NCBI GenBank assembly: GCA_024233305.1
Contig: JACKPV010000028.1
Coordinates: 124,001-188,000 of the forward strand
DNA length: 64,000 bases
Source: Verrucomicrobiales bacterium
GTDB lineage: Bacteria > Verrucomicrobiota > Verrucomicrobiia > Limisphaerales > J093
Direction: 5' to 3'
Positions 54,527 through 63,240 of the stretch are shown in pieces; within the stretch, counting starts at the first letter, position 1, and every line of letters starts with the position of its first letter. A model generated the notes under the pieces. It ran no database searches and was not told the origin of the DNA. It was given only the letters and a program-made list of their open reading frames with translations. Made by a program: the position numbers and the translations under genes.

Positions 54527-54969
54527 TCGGCAGGCTCCCCGGCTTCATTGCCCTCACCGTCGCCCCCCGAAACGAACCGTCGGGCATAGCTAAGCCAGGC
54601 GAGCGCCTCGTCGGTGGCGAGCTTGAGGGTTTGGCTGTCGGCCTCAACAAGATGATCGATCAGAGATCTGGCGTCGGTCACGCCCGGCGTCACGCCAATC
54701 GGATCGGCAGCTAAATGCCCGGCGATGGCGTCGAAGATGGCGCAGTGACCTTTGCTGCGAGGTTCCATTTGACCGGTTTGCCGGTCTTTCTTCTGCTCGA
54801 TGGCGAAGGCGATGGCCGCAAGGAGCCCGTTGGCCATGATCATGGCGGGGATCTTCCGCATCGCATCGCCGCCCTCTTTGCCCGAGGCGTTGACCCTCCC
54901 CTCCGCGACGTTGCGGGCGAAATCCAGAGCATGTTTGGCGCGGACCTGATCGTAGTTTTGGTGTGGCAT
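54523..54969 (-). CDS. cmr5: type III-B small subunit Cmr5
   Basis: A 148-residue helical protein with the Cmr5 pattern of an N-terminal helix (YDQVRAKHALDFARNV), a MIMANGLLAAIAFAIEQK hydrophobic helix and a C-terminal EALAWLSYARRF helix. It forms the minor filament of the Cmr complex and stabilises the target RNA. Its start lies 20 bp after cmr4, and its stop overlaps the cmr6 start. Confidence 0.88.
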   Translation of the reverse strand: MPHQNYDQVRAKHALDFARNVAEGRVNASGKEGGDAMRKIPAMIMANGLLAAIAFAIEQKKDRQTGQMEPRSKGHCAIFDAIAGHLAADPIGVTPGVTDARSLIDHLVEADSQTLKLATDEALAWLSYARRFVSGGDGEGNEAGEPAE

Positions 54970-54989
54970 GGACGTTGTCGATGGAGGGT

Positions 54990-55907
54990 TCAGGTCAGGC
55001 TCACCGAGCAGAAGCCTCGCCCGGTGGTGGAGTTGCCCCCGAACTGAAGCACCGGGTGCCGCTCGATCAATGCCGCCAACTCCTTGCCGGTATCGGTCTG
55101 GTAATGGCTCTTCTCCTTGTTGACCGGGCGGCCGATGACCTGGACCGGCGCGAAGAACAACGTCTCGGCAGGAACCGACTCCAGATCGAACAGTGCGCCC
55201 CTGGCAACCGAGCCGGTCTTGGGGTCGATCTTGACGTGCGGACTAATCTCAGTCGCCGTCGTCACGAAGTGGGAGAAATCGCCGTCCGACAGCAGCACCA
55301 ACCGTCCGGCGGCTTCCTTCCAGACCGGATCGGCAACCAAGCCTTTCAGGAGCGATTCCCAGTCCGCGGGAAACACTCCGGTCACGCGGAAAGCGAATTC
55401 CTCCAGGACCACCTTCTGCTTGTCGCTGAACGTCACCCTGGCGCCCGCGAGACATTCCTGATCCTCGGGATGCGACAATTCGGGCAGACCGGGCTGGCCC
55501 GAATCTCGCGCGAAACGCTGCAGCACGAGCGGACATGTCACGTAGGCAAAGGCGCCCCGGGCGGAGCGCACCGGGAACGCCAGAGGCCGCGCCTCTCCGA
55601 AAACCAGGTCTCCCGCGCGAGCCTCCTTCCCGGCGTTCTCCCCGCCCAGTTCCGGCCCGAACATGTCGTCGATCTTCGCCTGATCGAGCTCGTCGATGGT
55701 CGCGGCCGTGAAGCGCAGGACCCCCTTGATGGAGCTGCCCGGAATGATGGGATGACGGCTGTGCCGCTCCCGTTGGACCGGAAGATCAATGGCTCCCAGA
55801 CCGGACCCCGCGCCCACATGGAGCGGGGTTCGAGTGAACAGGTACAGGAGCCTCTGTTCCAGTCGCGCAGCCTTGCGGTCCCCTTCTGACTTCGTGGTGT
55901 CACTCAT
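54990..55907 (-). CDS. cmr4: type III-B backbone subunit Cmr4
   Basis: A 305-residue RAMP protein. The N-terminal block TPLHVGAGSGLGAIDLPVQR contains Asp41, which matches the catalytic Asp that cuts target RNA every six nucleotides, and PIIPGSSIKGVLR follows. C-terminal QFGGNSTTGRGFC is the glycine-rich loop. Target RNA cleavage by Cmr4 switches off Cas10 signalling. All key residues are present. Confidence 0.93.
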   Translation of the reverse strand: MSDTTKSEGDRKAARLEQRLLYLFTRTPLHVGAGSGLGAIDLPVQRERHSRHPIIPGSSIKGVLRFTAATIDELDQAKIDDMFGPELGGENAGKEARAGDLVFGEARPLAFPVRSARGAFAYVTCPLVLQRFARDSGQPGLPELSHPEDQECLAGARVTFSDKQKVVLEEFAFRVTGVFPADWESLLKGLVADPVWKEAAGRLVLLSDGDFSHFVTTATEISPHVKIDPKTGSVARGALFDLESVPAETLFFAPVQVIGRPVNKEKSHYQTDTGKELAALIERHPVLQFGGNSTTGRGFCSVSLT

Positions 55908-55943
55908 AGGTCGTGGTTCGTTCGCAATCCAGGACGGCCCGGG

Positions 55944-57317
55944 CTATCGATTCCCGAACATTGTCTCATAAGCTTCCCAACAACTGCAGATGCCCAGGCC
56001 AAAGCCTTTCTCGCCCAGCAGGCTGGAGCGGCGATGGACAATTCGATTCACACGCTGCGCCTCGTCTCCGTGCCACGACAGGAGGCCCCAGAGAAGGCGC
56101 GCCGCCCGCTCAGTCGGGCATTCAAAATAGTAGACGGCGCCGGCGGGTACCGCGAGTTGGGTCGCTCGTGGCCCCGGTCTTCTGCCGCCGTCAATTGGCT
56201 GCTCCTGATCGTCCCGGCGCGGCACGTGCAAGGCCTCCGTCCAGCCCGTGATCGGAACCGGCTTGGGGATGCGGGCGGCGACCAGTCGGCACCGTCGGAG
56301 GTCCGGATCGGGTTCGGCGCGCCGTCGCTCGCTGCGTGATCGTCGCCGGACGGCTGGGTCGGTTCCGACCGGATTGAGCAGGACCCCGTGGTCCCCAGGA
56401 TGAATCCACGTCGGCAGCCAGCCGCCGCCGTGGCCTTGTGTCGGCACGGAGGGAAAAACCGCGGGGCTCAGCAACACCCATTTCAACCGGGTGCATCCGG
56501 CGGGCAAAGGACGCGATACCGGCAGGAGACGGGTCAGGTCATCGTCGGCATCCTGCCGCTGGACGTGGCAGAACCGTTGCTGCCCGCCGGCGACGAGGAT
56601 CGCCAAGTCCGACGATCCCGGGAACATCTCATCCATTCCGTCCGGGCCGTTCTTGGGCAGGGTTGCCCACAGCCCGAAACGGACGTCCTCGCGCAACCGG
56701 AGGTACTGCGCCGAATAGATGCGCTCGCCATCCTGGGTGTCGGTCAACGGATCGGTGCCGATCCCGGTGGTCCACTCGCCGGCGAACAGTTGGGAAGAAC
56801 CGAAGGTCCGACCCTCGGGAAGCCCGGTACCGCGGGCCAGGTAACCCTCGACCGCCTCCTTGGACCACCAAGGGACGACCGTGGCCTTGCTTGGGAGCTC
56901 AGTGGAGCCAAGTGCGTATCGAAGCGCCGACGGCGGAATCGAAACGCCGCTCGGTTCCGTGATTGGCAGGAGCCGGCCTCCTTCGGGCAACACATCGGCA
57001 GGGGCGGGAAAGAGCCAGCGGCTCTCCACAACGGGGAACGGTCCAGCGGTGGCCAGCGTGTGGAACCAGGTCCGTTGCCGCCTCACCGCGATTCTCCGCC
57101 CCTTGCGCTTCAAGAAGAAGCTACGCCCGGCGAAGCCAACCCGTTGCCGGTGTTCCGCGTCAGGGAAGGCCCGCCACAGGGCCGCATGGATCGCATCGAA
57201 GAAGATCGCCGGGTGGGGCCAGCGCGCGCCCTGGCCGCCGCCCGGGGATTCGGGCTCCATCGGGCGGGCATCCCGGAAGAAGAGCAGGTCTTGCGGTTGG
57301 ATGAGGTAGACGGGCAT
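55944..57317 (-). CDS. cmr3: type III-B effector subunit Cmr3
   Basis: A 457-residue protein starting MPVYLIQPQDLLFFRDARPM, the Cmr3 N-terminal signature, with the Cas5-like fold and the LLGEKGFGLGICSCWE glycine loop at the end. It binds the crRNA 5' tag and contacts Cas10. It starts 3 bp after the cas10 stop. An Arg-rich insert (RRRSRSERRRAEPDPDLRR) lies near residue 335. Confidence 0.9.
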   Translation of the reverse strand: MPVYLIQPQDLLFFRDARPMEPESPGGGQGARWPHPAIFFDAIHAALWRAFPDAEHRQRVGFAGRSFFLKRKGRRIAVRRQRTWFHTLATAGPFPVVESRWLFPAPADVLPEGGRLLPITEPSGVSIPPSALRYALGSTELPSKATVVPWWSKEAVEGYLARGTGLPEGRTFGSSQLFAGEWTTGIGTDPLTDTQDGERIYSAQYLRLREDVRFGLWATLPKNGPDGMDEMFPGSSDLAILVAGGQQRFCHVQRQDADDDLTRLLPVSRPLPAGCTRLKWVLLSPAVFPSVPTQGHGGGWLPTWIHPGDHGVLLNPVGTDPAVRRRSRSERRRAEPDPDLRRCRLVAARIPKPVPITGWTEALHVPRRDDQEQPIDGGRRPGPRATQLAVPAGAVYYFECPTERAARLLWGLLSWHGDEAQRVNRIVHRRSSLLGEKGFGLGICSCWEAYETMFGNR

Positions 57318-57320
57318 GAC

Positions 57321-59573
57321 TCAATCCCCCTGACGAGCAATGAAGGCTTCGACCGCAAAGAGGTCGTAGAACTCGGAGAGCGGCCGCGAACGATCCCGCA
57401 GCTCTGAGAGGTAATCCCGACAACGGCGGAGCAGGTCCTCGCGCAGCGCCTTCAAGTGCTCTTTGGTTTTGATGCTCCCCGCTTTCCGAGTTTGCTGTCG
57501 AATGACCCACGCAACTTCTGCTTCCGCGAGGTCCGCGACCGAAGCGCCCTCGACCTTGCCACTGACCAGGGTTTCCGGGCCAAGCCTGGAGAGCACCTGA
57601 ACGACGCGATGGGGAAACCGGCCGGTGACGGGCATTTCGGCATTGGGCTCGCCAACCGGTCGGCGATACACCGTACGAAAGAAGTGGAGCAAGTCGAGGG
57701 CTTTGGAACCGAATTTGGCGCCCCAGGCGACCGTTTCCCCGCTCCGCTTGAAAAGGGTGATCGCCAGTGCATCCCCCTCGAAACCGCCAAGAGCGGTTTT
57801 TTTCTTGGCCAAGCCCTCGGCGTCGCGGGCGGCCTGGACCATGTCTTGCAGGGGTTGCTTGACGTGTCCGATTGCCACGCCAACCGAATAGGTGAACGGG
57901 CCACGACCACATTCGCGCATCTGCTCGCCCATCCGCTCGCGGTACGCCTGCCGAAGCCTCGCCGCACAGTCGACGGCCTGGTCCGCCGGCAGAATCGCGA
58001 GCACGTCCTCGCCTCCAGCGTAGATGAGCTTGCCCTGGAAATGCTGGGGGGGAAGGCCTTCTCCGGCGATGTCCTCGACAATGCGCTGTGTGTTCTCCGC
58101 AGCGAAACCCCCAAGGCCAGCGCTCATCCGCTCGTGGAACTGGCGATCGAAGTCGAACGGCTTGCCGTCAGGATCGATGCCGTTTTGCCAACGGCCGGTC
58201 TTGTCGCCGTCGCCGGCCAGAACCGCGTAGTAGGAGGAAGGGGAACCGAGCCCTTCCTCGCGGATGAAACGTCGTACCGCCTCAAGCCCGGCTGTCGCGG
58301 CCTTCTCCCATTCTGGTTGGGCGGGGTTCTGCTTGCGGCTCACCCGGAGCTGCTCCCTCCAGAATTCCTCGCGAAAGATCTCCCAGTCCACTCGCTTCAA
58401 CCATTCAGCAGGCGTCTCGTCCGTCTGGTCGAGGCGCCGCGGCAACTCCAGCGGCAGATAGTCGCGCACATCAATGACGGCTTGCCTGAACTGTCTGAAG
58501 GCGGCCCCTTCGAAGCGTTCCTCCCGGTTCTTCTCCCAGACTCTGCGCGCCCACGGGAAGGCCGCAATCCCGGGAACCGAGGGGATGTCGAAATAGCTGC
58601 CCGGGACTTGCTCCAGCGTACGCCGATTCAACCCCCGACCGCCTTCCTTGTCCGACGGTTCGAGGTAGGCCTTGTGCCAAACCCGCTTGACGAGGTTGGG
58701 GGCGGCCAGCGGGTCGTTGTTCCGGAAGAGATGGTTGAGCGCCACTTCCTTGCCGTCCTTGCCACGTGGGATCTGTTTGAACCACTCCTTCGTGGTCAGG
58801 GCCTCTTCCTTGCCGCTGAGGCTGTCCTTGTCCAACCCCGACACGCCGTCCCAGGCCCGGAAGTCGCAGGTATGGCGACGGGCCTCGAAGCAGTGCGACG
58901 CCACCTGATGGCGCATCAGCCATTCGTTGGGCTTCGCCTGCGGTTGCTCCGTGCGCCAAAGACGGCCAACCGGGGTCCGGGCAAAGAACCCGGCCAGAGC
59001 CGCCTCCTCGACGGCCTCACCCGGCGCGGGCCAGAGCAGCCAGCTGACCTGCCAGAAGTCCTTCAACTGGCCATCCCACAGCTCCCACAAGAGGGACTCG
59101 AACTTCTCCACGGAATGGGTCTTCCAAGTGGCTTCGAGCTTTGCTTCCTTGTTTCTGAGAAAGCGCCGGCAACCGTCGCATATGCGTCGCCACTCGCTCC
59201 TCTCCGTTTCGTCCTGCGCATCAGTCCCCCAATCGAAGACCGCCGCGATAGCTCCTTCCACCTCCGTCTTGCCGACCCCGGCAGGAACCTTGGCCAGCAA
59301 CTGGTTCGGCACGGTGGGCAGCGTGGCTCCCCGGCCACCACCCAGCGATGGTGTCCCAAGCGATGCAATCAACTTCAGCATGGAACCTGGGCCGTCATTC
59401 AGTCTGGGAAAAACGATCTCCACGCTGGGATCCAGCTTGGCCACTCGGTGAATGACATGCCCGCTCAGCCACGACAGCAGATAGCTCCCGCTCCAGAGGT
59501 CCCGGGTGCTGCGGGCTTGGGCGATGAAGTCCTGGACGGGGCCGATCTGGAGTTTCAGCAGTGTGCCGCTCAT
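57321..59573 (-). CDS. cas10: type III-B Cas10 (Cmr2), HD-less cyclase subunit
   Basis: A 750-residue protein from ATG 59573 (AAGGA 7 nt upstream; a GTG at 59600 is also in frame). It begins straight with the first palm region (LQIGPVQDFIAQARSTRDLW) and has no N-terminal HD nuclease domain. The second palm has VLAGDGDKTGRW (Asp455/Asp457) and YAGGEDVLAILP: the usual GGDD reads GGED (520-523). A CDGC pair near 132 may be part of a zinc site. It should make cyclic oligoadenylates on target RNA binding and have no DNase activity. Confidence 0.93.
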   Translation of the reverse strand: MSGTLLKLQIGPVQDFIAQARSTRDLWSGSYLLSWLSGHVIHRVAKLDPSVEIVFPRLNDGPGSMLKLIASLGTPSLGGGRGATLPTVPNQLLAKVPAGVGKTEVEGAIAAVFDWGTDAQDETERSEWRRICDGCRRFLRNKEAKLEATWKTHSVEKFESLLWELWDGQLKDFWQVSWLLWPAPGEAVEEAALAGFFARTPVGRLWRTEQPQAKPNEWLMRHQVASHCFEARRHTCDFRAWDGVSGLDKDSLSGKEEALTTKEWFKQIPRGKDGKEVALNHLFRNNDPLAAPNLVKRVWHKAYLEPSDKEGGRGLNRRTLEQVPGSYFDIPSVPGIAAFPWARRVWEKNREERFEGAAFRQFRQAVIDVRDYLPLELPRRLDQTDETPAEWLKRVDWEIFREEFWREQLRVSRKQNPAQPEWEKAATAGLEAVRRFIREEGLGSPSSYYAVLAGDGDKTGRWQNGIDPDGKPFDFDRQFHERMSAGLGGFAAENTQRIVEDIAGEGLPPQHFQGKLIYAGGEDVLAILPADQAVDCAARLRQAYRERMGEQMRECGRGPFTYSVGVAIGHVKQPLQDMVQAARDAEGLAKKKTALGGFEGDALAITLFKRSGETVAWGAKFGSKALDLLHFFRTVYRRPVGEPNAEMPVTGRFPHRVVQVLSRLGPETLVSGKVEGASVADLAEAEVAWVIRQQTRKAGSIKTKEHLKALREDLLRRCRDYLSELRDRSRPLSEFYDLFAVEAFIARQGD

Positions 59574-59866
59574 GGCTCCATCCTTCGCCAAGATCCCCAC
59601 GCGTTCCCAGCTTTCATGACTGTCGCCATGTATTCATAAAGGAAAGCAGGCTCGCTACTCCGATCTTGGCGACTCCTCACCCTCTATTGCCCATCCGCCA
59701 CGTGCTTGCCGACGGCCCGAGGTCCGGCACCATCCCACCCGGAACGCGCCGAGTCGGTTGCCCTTCCACGCCACCTCGCGTTGCGTCGGCCGTCGCCCGG
59801 AAACGTCGGTTCGCGATCGCCGTTCGCCGGGCGCTGGCAGCCCGGACTTGTCGGGAGCTCTGGCTG

Positions 59867-60061
59867 AGCCGTATCGATTCAACCCGCAGTAGCCGCCGAC
59901 GTGTAGTCGGCGCTGAAATCCAAGGGCTTACGCGGTCCCGCCGATTCCGACTGGCGGTCCCGTTTTGGTGAATCGCCGCGCCCGGCAACCGGCGCCCGTA
60001 TCCCCACTGAATCATGCGCCGACTGCACGTCGGCGGCTACGAGTTGCTGAAAGGTCACGGC
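59867..60061 (-). mobile_element. MITE-like element, right copy (inverted)
   Basis: The inverted counterpart of 44718-44912, the same 195 bp long, with arms at 59890-59913 and 60016-60039. It begins 294 bp upstream of cas10. Together the two copies enclose the cas block and array 1 but leave array 2 outside. The stretch 59601-59866 between cas10 and the element has no gene and should hold the effector-operon promoter. Confidence 0.75.
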
Positions 60062-60097
60062 GGAGACTTACCCGCGGGTTTGCGGAGCCGGACAGCT

Positions 60098-60330
60098 CCG
60101 GATCGTAGGGCCGGGGGCCAACAAGATGCCCCGGTGCTCAAGAGCGATGGCGATGAGCAGCCGGTCGGCGGGGTCGCCGTCGCGCCGGCTTCGGGCCTTC
60201 GGGCGGGCGGCGACCAAGGTTGCGGCGAGCTTGCCGTTCCCTTCCCGCAGGTCAGGACGGTCTCCCCGCGTTCCTCCACGGCTTTGATCCGCTCGGACAG
60301 GCGGGACTCGGCCTCGCGGTTCAGCAAGCT
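60098..60330 (-). pseudogene. decayed PIN-domain (VapC-like) toxin fragment
   Basis: On the minus strand a GDPADRLLIAIALEHRGILL stretch (about 60100-60185) matches the C-terminal DPADRxxxATAL region of PIN-domain toxins. In another frame upstream, ERIKAVEERGETVLT (about 60245-60290) fits the middle of the same family. The two are out of frame and there is no intact start or metal-site N-terminus. It is therefore a broken gene. No antitoxin was seen. The rest of 60062-60646 has nothing recognised. Confidence 0.4.
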
Positions 60331-60646
60331 GGGCGCTGGAATTGCCCGACCGAATCGAGGCATTGGGGGCGAACCCGAGCGGCTCCATCTCTACGGGCCG
60401 TTCCTGGTGTTCATCCGTGGTGGAACTGAACGAGCCCGGCCTGGCCGCTCCCCGGCGCGACAAGCTGCAGACGCTTCCGGAGGATCATGGATCGCAGACC
60501 GTGCAGGAAGTTCACCACGGATGGGCAGGATGGGCACGGATGTTCGGGGAAACCGAAGTGGCCCGGCGTGGACCTGAACTCGCCCTTCAGTAATCCTCCC
60601 CGCCCTCCCGGCAAACACGGCATCACCACGCTCCATCCGTGTCATC

Positions 60647-60747
60647 CCCGACTCCCGACTCCCGACTCCCGACTCCCGACTCCCGACTCCCGACTCCCGA
60701 CTCCCGACTCCCGACTCCCGACTCCCGACTCCTGACTCCTGACTCCT
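60647..60747. repeat. heptanucleotide tandem repeat (GACTCCC)n, long copy
   Basis: About thirteen units of GACTCCC, the last few changed to GACTCCT, end ten bases before the first degenerate CRISPR repeat. A shorter related run (ACTCCTGACTCCTAGC) recurs at about 60965-61000, immediately before the first intact repeat of array 2. Both are on the leader-distal side. Confidence 0.85.
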
Positions 60748-60756
60748 CTAGCGACC

Positions 60757-60951
60757 GTCCTCAGTGCCTTCCGGCTTCGATCGGTTCCCTGTTGGACAGG
60801 ACGAATAGGATGAACGGGATGGGTCGGGTCAGCGGGTCGCTCGACTTCGAACCGGTGCTCGCCAACTTCAAACCCCAGACTTCCAGCTCCGAGCTTCCAG
60901 CTTCCAACTCCTGCGCACTCCGTCTTCAGTGCCGCGCGGCTACCCGCCGCG
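60757..60951 (-). CRISPR. degenerate leader-distal repeats of array 2
   Basis: A 37-bp degenerate repeat at 60757-60793 (GTCCTCAGTGCCTTCCGGCT start) and a shorter one at 60922-60951 (GTCTTCAGTGCCGCGCGGCT start) precede the intact array. The segment between them is 128 bp, longer than a spacer. TAGCGACC precedes both 60757 and the first intact repeat at 61009, which suggests a local duplication. Decay at this end fits its being the oldest part. Confidence 0.65.
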
Positions 60952-61008
60952 GATCTCCCATCCCCACTCCTGACTCCTAGCTTCTGACTCCTGACTCCTG
61001 TAGCGACC

Positions 61009-62787
61009 GTCTTCAGTGCCTTTCGGCTTCGAGCGGTCTCCCGCCGCCATGGCCTCAAAACCATGGTCAGAGGTGGCGGAACCCCGGTCTTCAGTGCCTT
61101 TCGGCTTCGAGCGGTCTCCCGCCGATGGACAAGTTCGTCAACGATGGTCTCATCCACAAGGTCTTCAGTGCCTTTCGGCTTCGAGCGGTCTCCCGCCCTG
61201 GACCGTGATGACCTGTCACCGACTTTGGTGCGAGTGGTCTTCAGTGCCTTTCGGCTTCGAGCGGTCTCCCGCCGTGTGACATCGGGTGAAACCTACATTT
61301 TCGGAGTAGGGTTGTCTTCAGCGCCTTTCGGCTTCGAGCGGTCTCCCGCCTGACACCGACACCAACACGGCGAGCAATGCGCCGGGGTTGGTCTTCAGTG
61401 CCTTTCGGCTTCGAGCGGTCTCCCGCCAACACAAGCAATTAACAAAGTGCTCCAAGTCTGCGTCAAGGTCTTCAGTGCCTTTCGGCTTCGAGCGGTCTCC
61501 CGCCTCAGGAGTTGTGGAACAACTACATCTCCTTTATCAAGTCTTCAGTGCCTTTCGGCTTCGAGCGGTCTCCCGCCGAGGAATACAGCCGCTACCAGCT
61601 TGCCGTTCAGATGTCTTCAGTGCCTTTCGGCTTCGAGCGGTCTCCCGCCGCGAAGAGCGTCTCTATCCGACCAAATGTCGACCCTGTGTGTCTTCAGTGC
61701 CTTTCGGCTTCGAGCGGTCTCCCGCCCCCGGTGTACCCGGGACATCCTACGGACTGGAGGAGCACAGGTCTTCAGTGCCTTTCGGCTTCGAGCGGTCTCC
61801 CGCCCAGCCCACTCAGCTACGGCAAACCATAAACCTGCATGTCTTCAGTGCCTTTCGGCTTCGAGCGGTCTCCCGCCCCATACGCGTGGGTCGGGTACTG
61901 GGAGCCCCCTGGGGGGTCTTCAGTGCCTTTCGGCTTCGAGCGGTCTCCCGCCATTTGGGGCAGGTTGAAGCAATCGTCAACAAGTTCGGTGGCGTCTTCA
62001 GTGCCTTTCGGCTTCGAGCGGTCTCCCGCCCGGCAAGGTAGCCCAGCTAATCCTTGGGAAGGTCGCCGCGTCTTCAGTGCCTTTCGGCTTCGAGCGGTCT
62101 CCCGCCCCTACGCAGCGATCGCTTCGCCGCTAATCATCGTGGGTCTTCAGTGCCTTTCGGCTTCGAGCGGTCTCCCGCCTACACAGACGGAAACGCGGGC
62201 TACATCGGACCCCTCACAGGTCTTCAGTGCCTTTCGGCTTCGAGCGGTCTCCCGCCAACCCGTGTTGAGTTCTGGGCAGCGTTCAGGGGATCTGTGTCTT
62301 CAGTGCCTTTCGGCTTCGAGCGGTCTCCCGCCCCATGAGATCGCGGGAGTCGTGGGCGCAATCGGCGCCGTCTTCAGTGCCTTTCGGCTTCGAGCGGTCT
62401 CCCGCCTCGTTCTTGTCGTCATCTTCCTAATCTTGTTGGTTGTCCTGTCTTCAGTGCCTTTCGGCTTCGAGCGGTCTCCCGCCATGCTTTTATCTCAACA
62501 GATGTTGGCATACTTGGAACCGTCTTCAGTGCCTTTCGGCTTCGAGCGGTCTCCCGCCACGGCAAAATGATCACGTCCTTTTTCTGGGAGGGCAGCGAGT
62601 CTTCAGTGCCTTTCGGCTTCGAGCGGTCTCCCGCCAGAGTGGGTATTCATCGTGAACTCTTCCGGCACAAACCGGCGTCTTCAGTGCCTTTCGGCTTCGA
62701 GCGGTCTCCCGCCATAGCCATGATCGGAGGCAAGGAAAAAACAAGAATCCGTCTTCAGTGCCTTTCGGCTTCGAGCGGTCTCCCGCC
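61009..62787 (-). CRISPR. CRISPR array 2: 24 repeats of 37 bp, 23 spacers
   Basis: Repeats start at 61009, 61087, 61161, 61237, 61314, 61391, 61468, 61541, 61613, 61690, 61768, 61841, 61916, 61994, 62070, 62143, 62220, 62296, 62370, 62447, 62522, 62599, 62677 and 62751. All are identical except the fifth, which has GCGCC for GTGCC. Spacers are 35-41 bp, and no two looked alike. Plus-strand repeats start GTCTTCAGTGCCTTTCGGCT and end TCTCCCGCC. The leader is on the right, so transcription is leftward. In the crRNA sense the 5' end folds as GCGG-GAGA-CCGC, and a GCC-GAAA-GGC loop follows. Confidence 0.98.
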
Positions 62788-62982
62788 TGCCTTCTTGTAA
62801 GCCCTTCGCCATCAGGGTGTCAACCTGCCTGTAGGACAAAGGTCCGTTTTTCGGGGTCGCCAGCGGGCATCCTCGCGACACTCTCGCCGGCCAGATTCTG
62901 CGTAAACCACTCTTCCCAAGCGCGTTACCACTCAGGACCGGGCTCCCCCCATTTTGGCCCTTCTGGAGCCCGGTCCTGGCGG
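62788..62982 (-). promoter_or_regulatory. leader of array 2
   Basis: Similar to the array 1 leader over the first ~70 bp, then diverged, then again similar around perfect 13-bp inverted arms at 62934-62946 and 62965-62977 (AGGACCGGGCTCC / GGAGCCCGGTCCT). The frame that runs through it and the array is not coding: differences between the two leaders show no third-position bias. Confidence 0.8.
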
Positions 62983-63053
62983 GGTGCATCGGGCCCGGGC
63001 CGCGTCCTGGCAACGATTGTCCGGCGGGTCGCGCGAACGGAGTCTTCCCGGAA

Positions 63054-63240
63054 CGGCGCGCACGGAGTGACGCGCCCTACCTTGTGGGAAGCGGCGCGCA
63101 CGGAGTGACGCACCCTACCTTGTGGGAAGCGGCGCGCACGGAGTGGCGCGCCCTACCTTCTGGGGAGCGGCGCGCACGGAGTGACGCGCCCTACCTTGTG
63201 GGACGGCGTGCGCGGAGTGATGCGCTCTACCTGGTGGCCG
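63054..63240. repeat. 38-bp tandem repeat, five copies
   Basis: Units start at 63054, 63092, 63130, 63168 and 63204, each beginning CGGCGCGCACGGAGTGACGC (the last diverged) and containing CCTACCTTGTGGGA. A single copy occurs at 22545. No gene is present between the array 2 leader and the rhamnosidase start. Confidence 0.9.

Noticed and set aside
61388..62655. Long plus-strand frames through array 2 encoding repeated FSAFRLRAVSR or QCLSASSGLPP peptides
   Set aside because: They are translations of the identical 37-bp CRISPR repeats; the spacers between give unrelated residues and vary in length.
61009..62787. Possible array direction left to right, with the leader on the left
   Set aside because: Degenerate repeats and microsatellite sequence lie on the left of array 2, while the sequence conserved between both arrays lies on the right.
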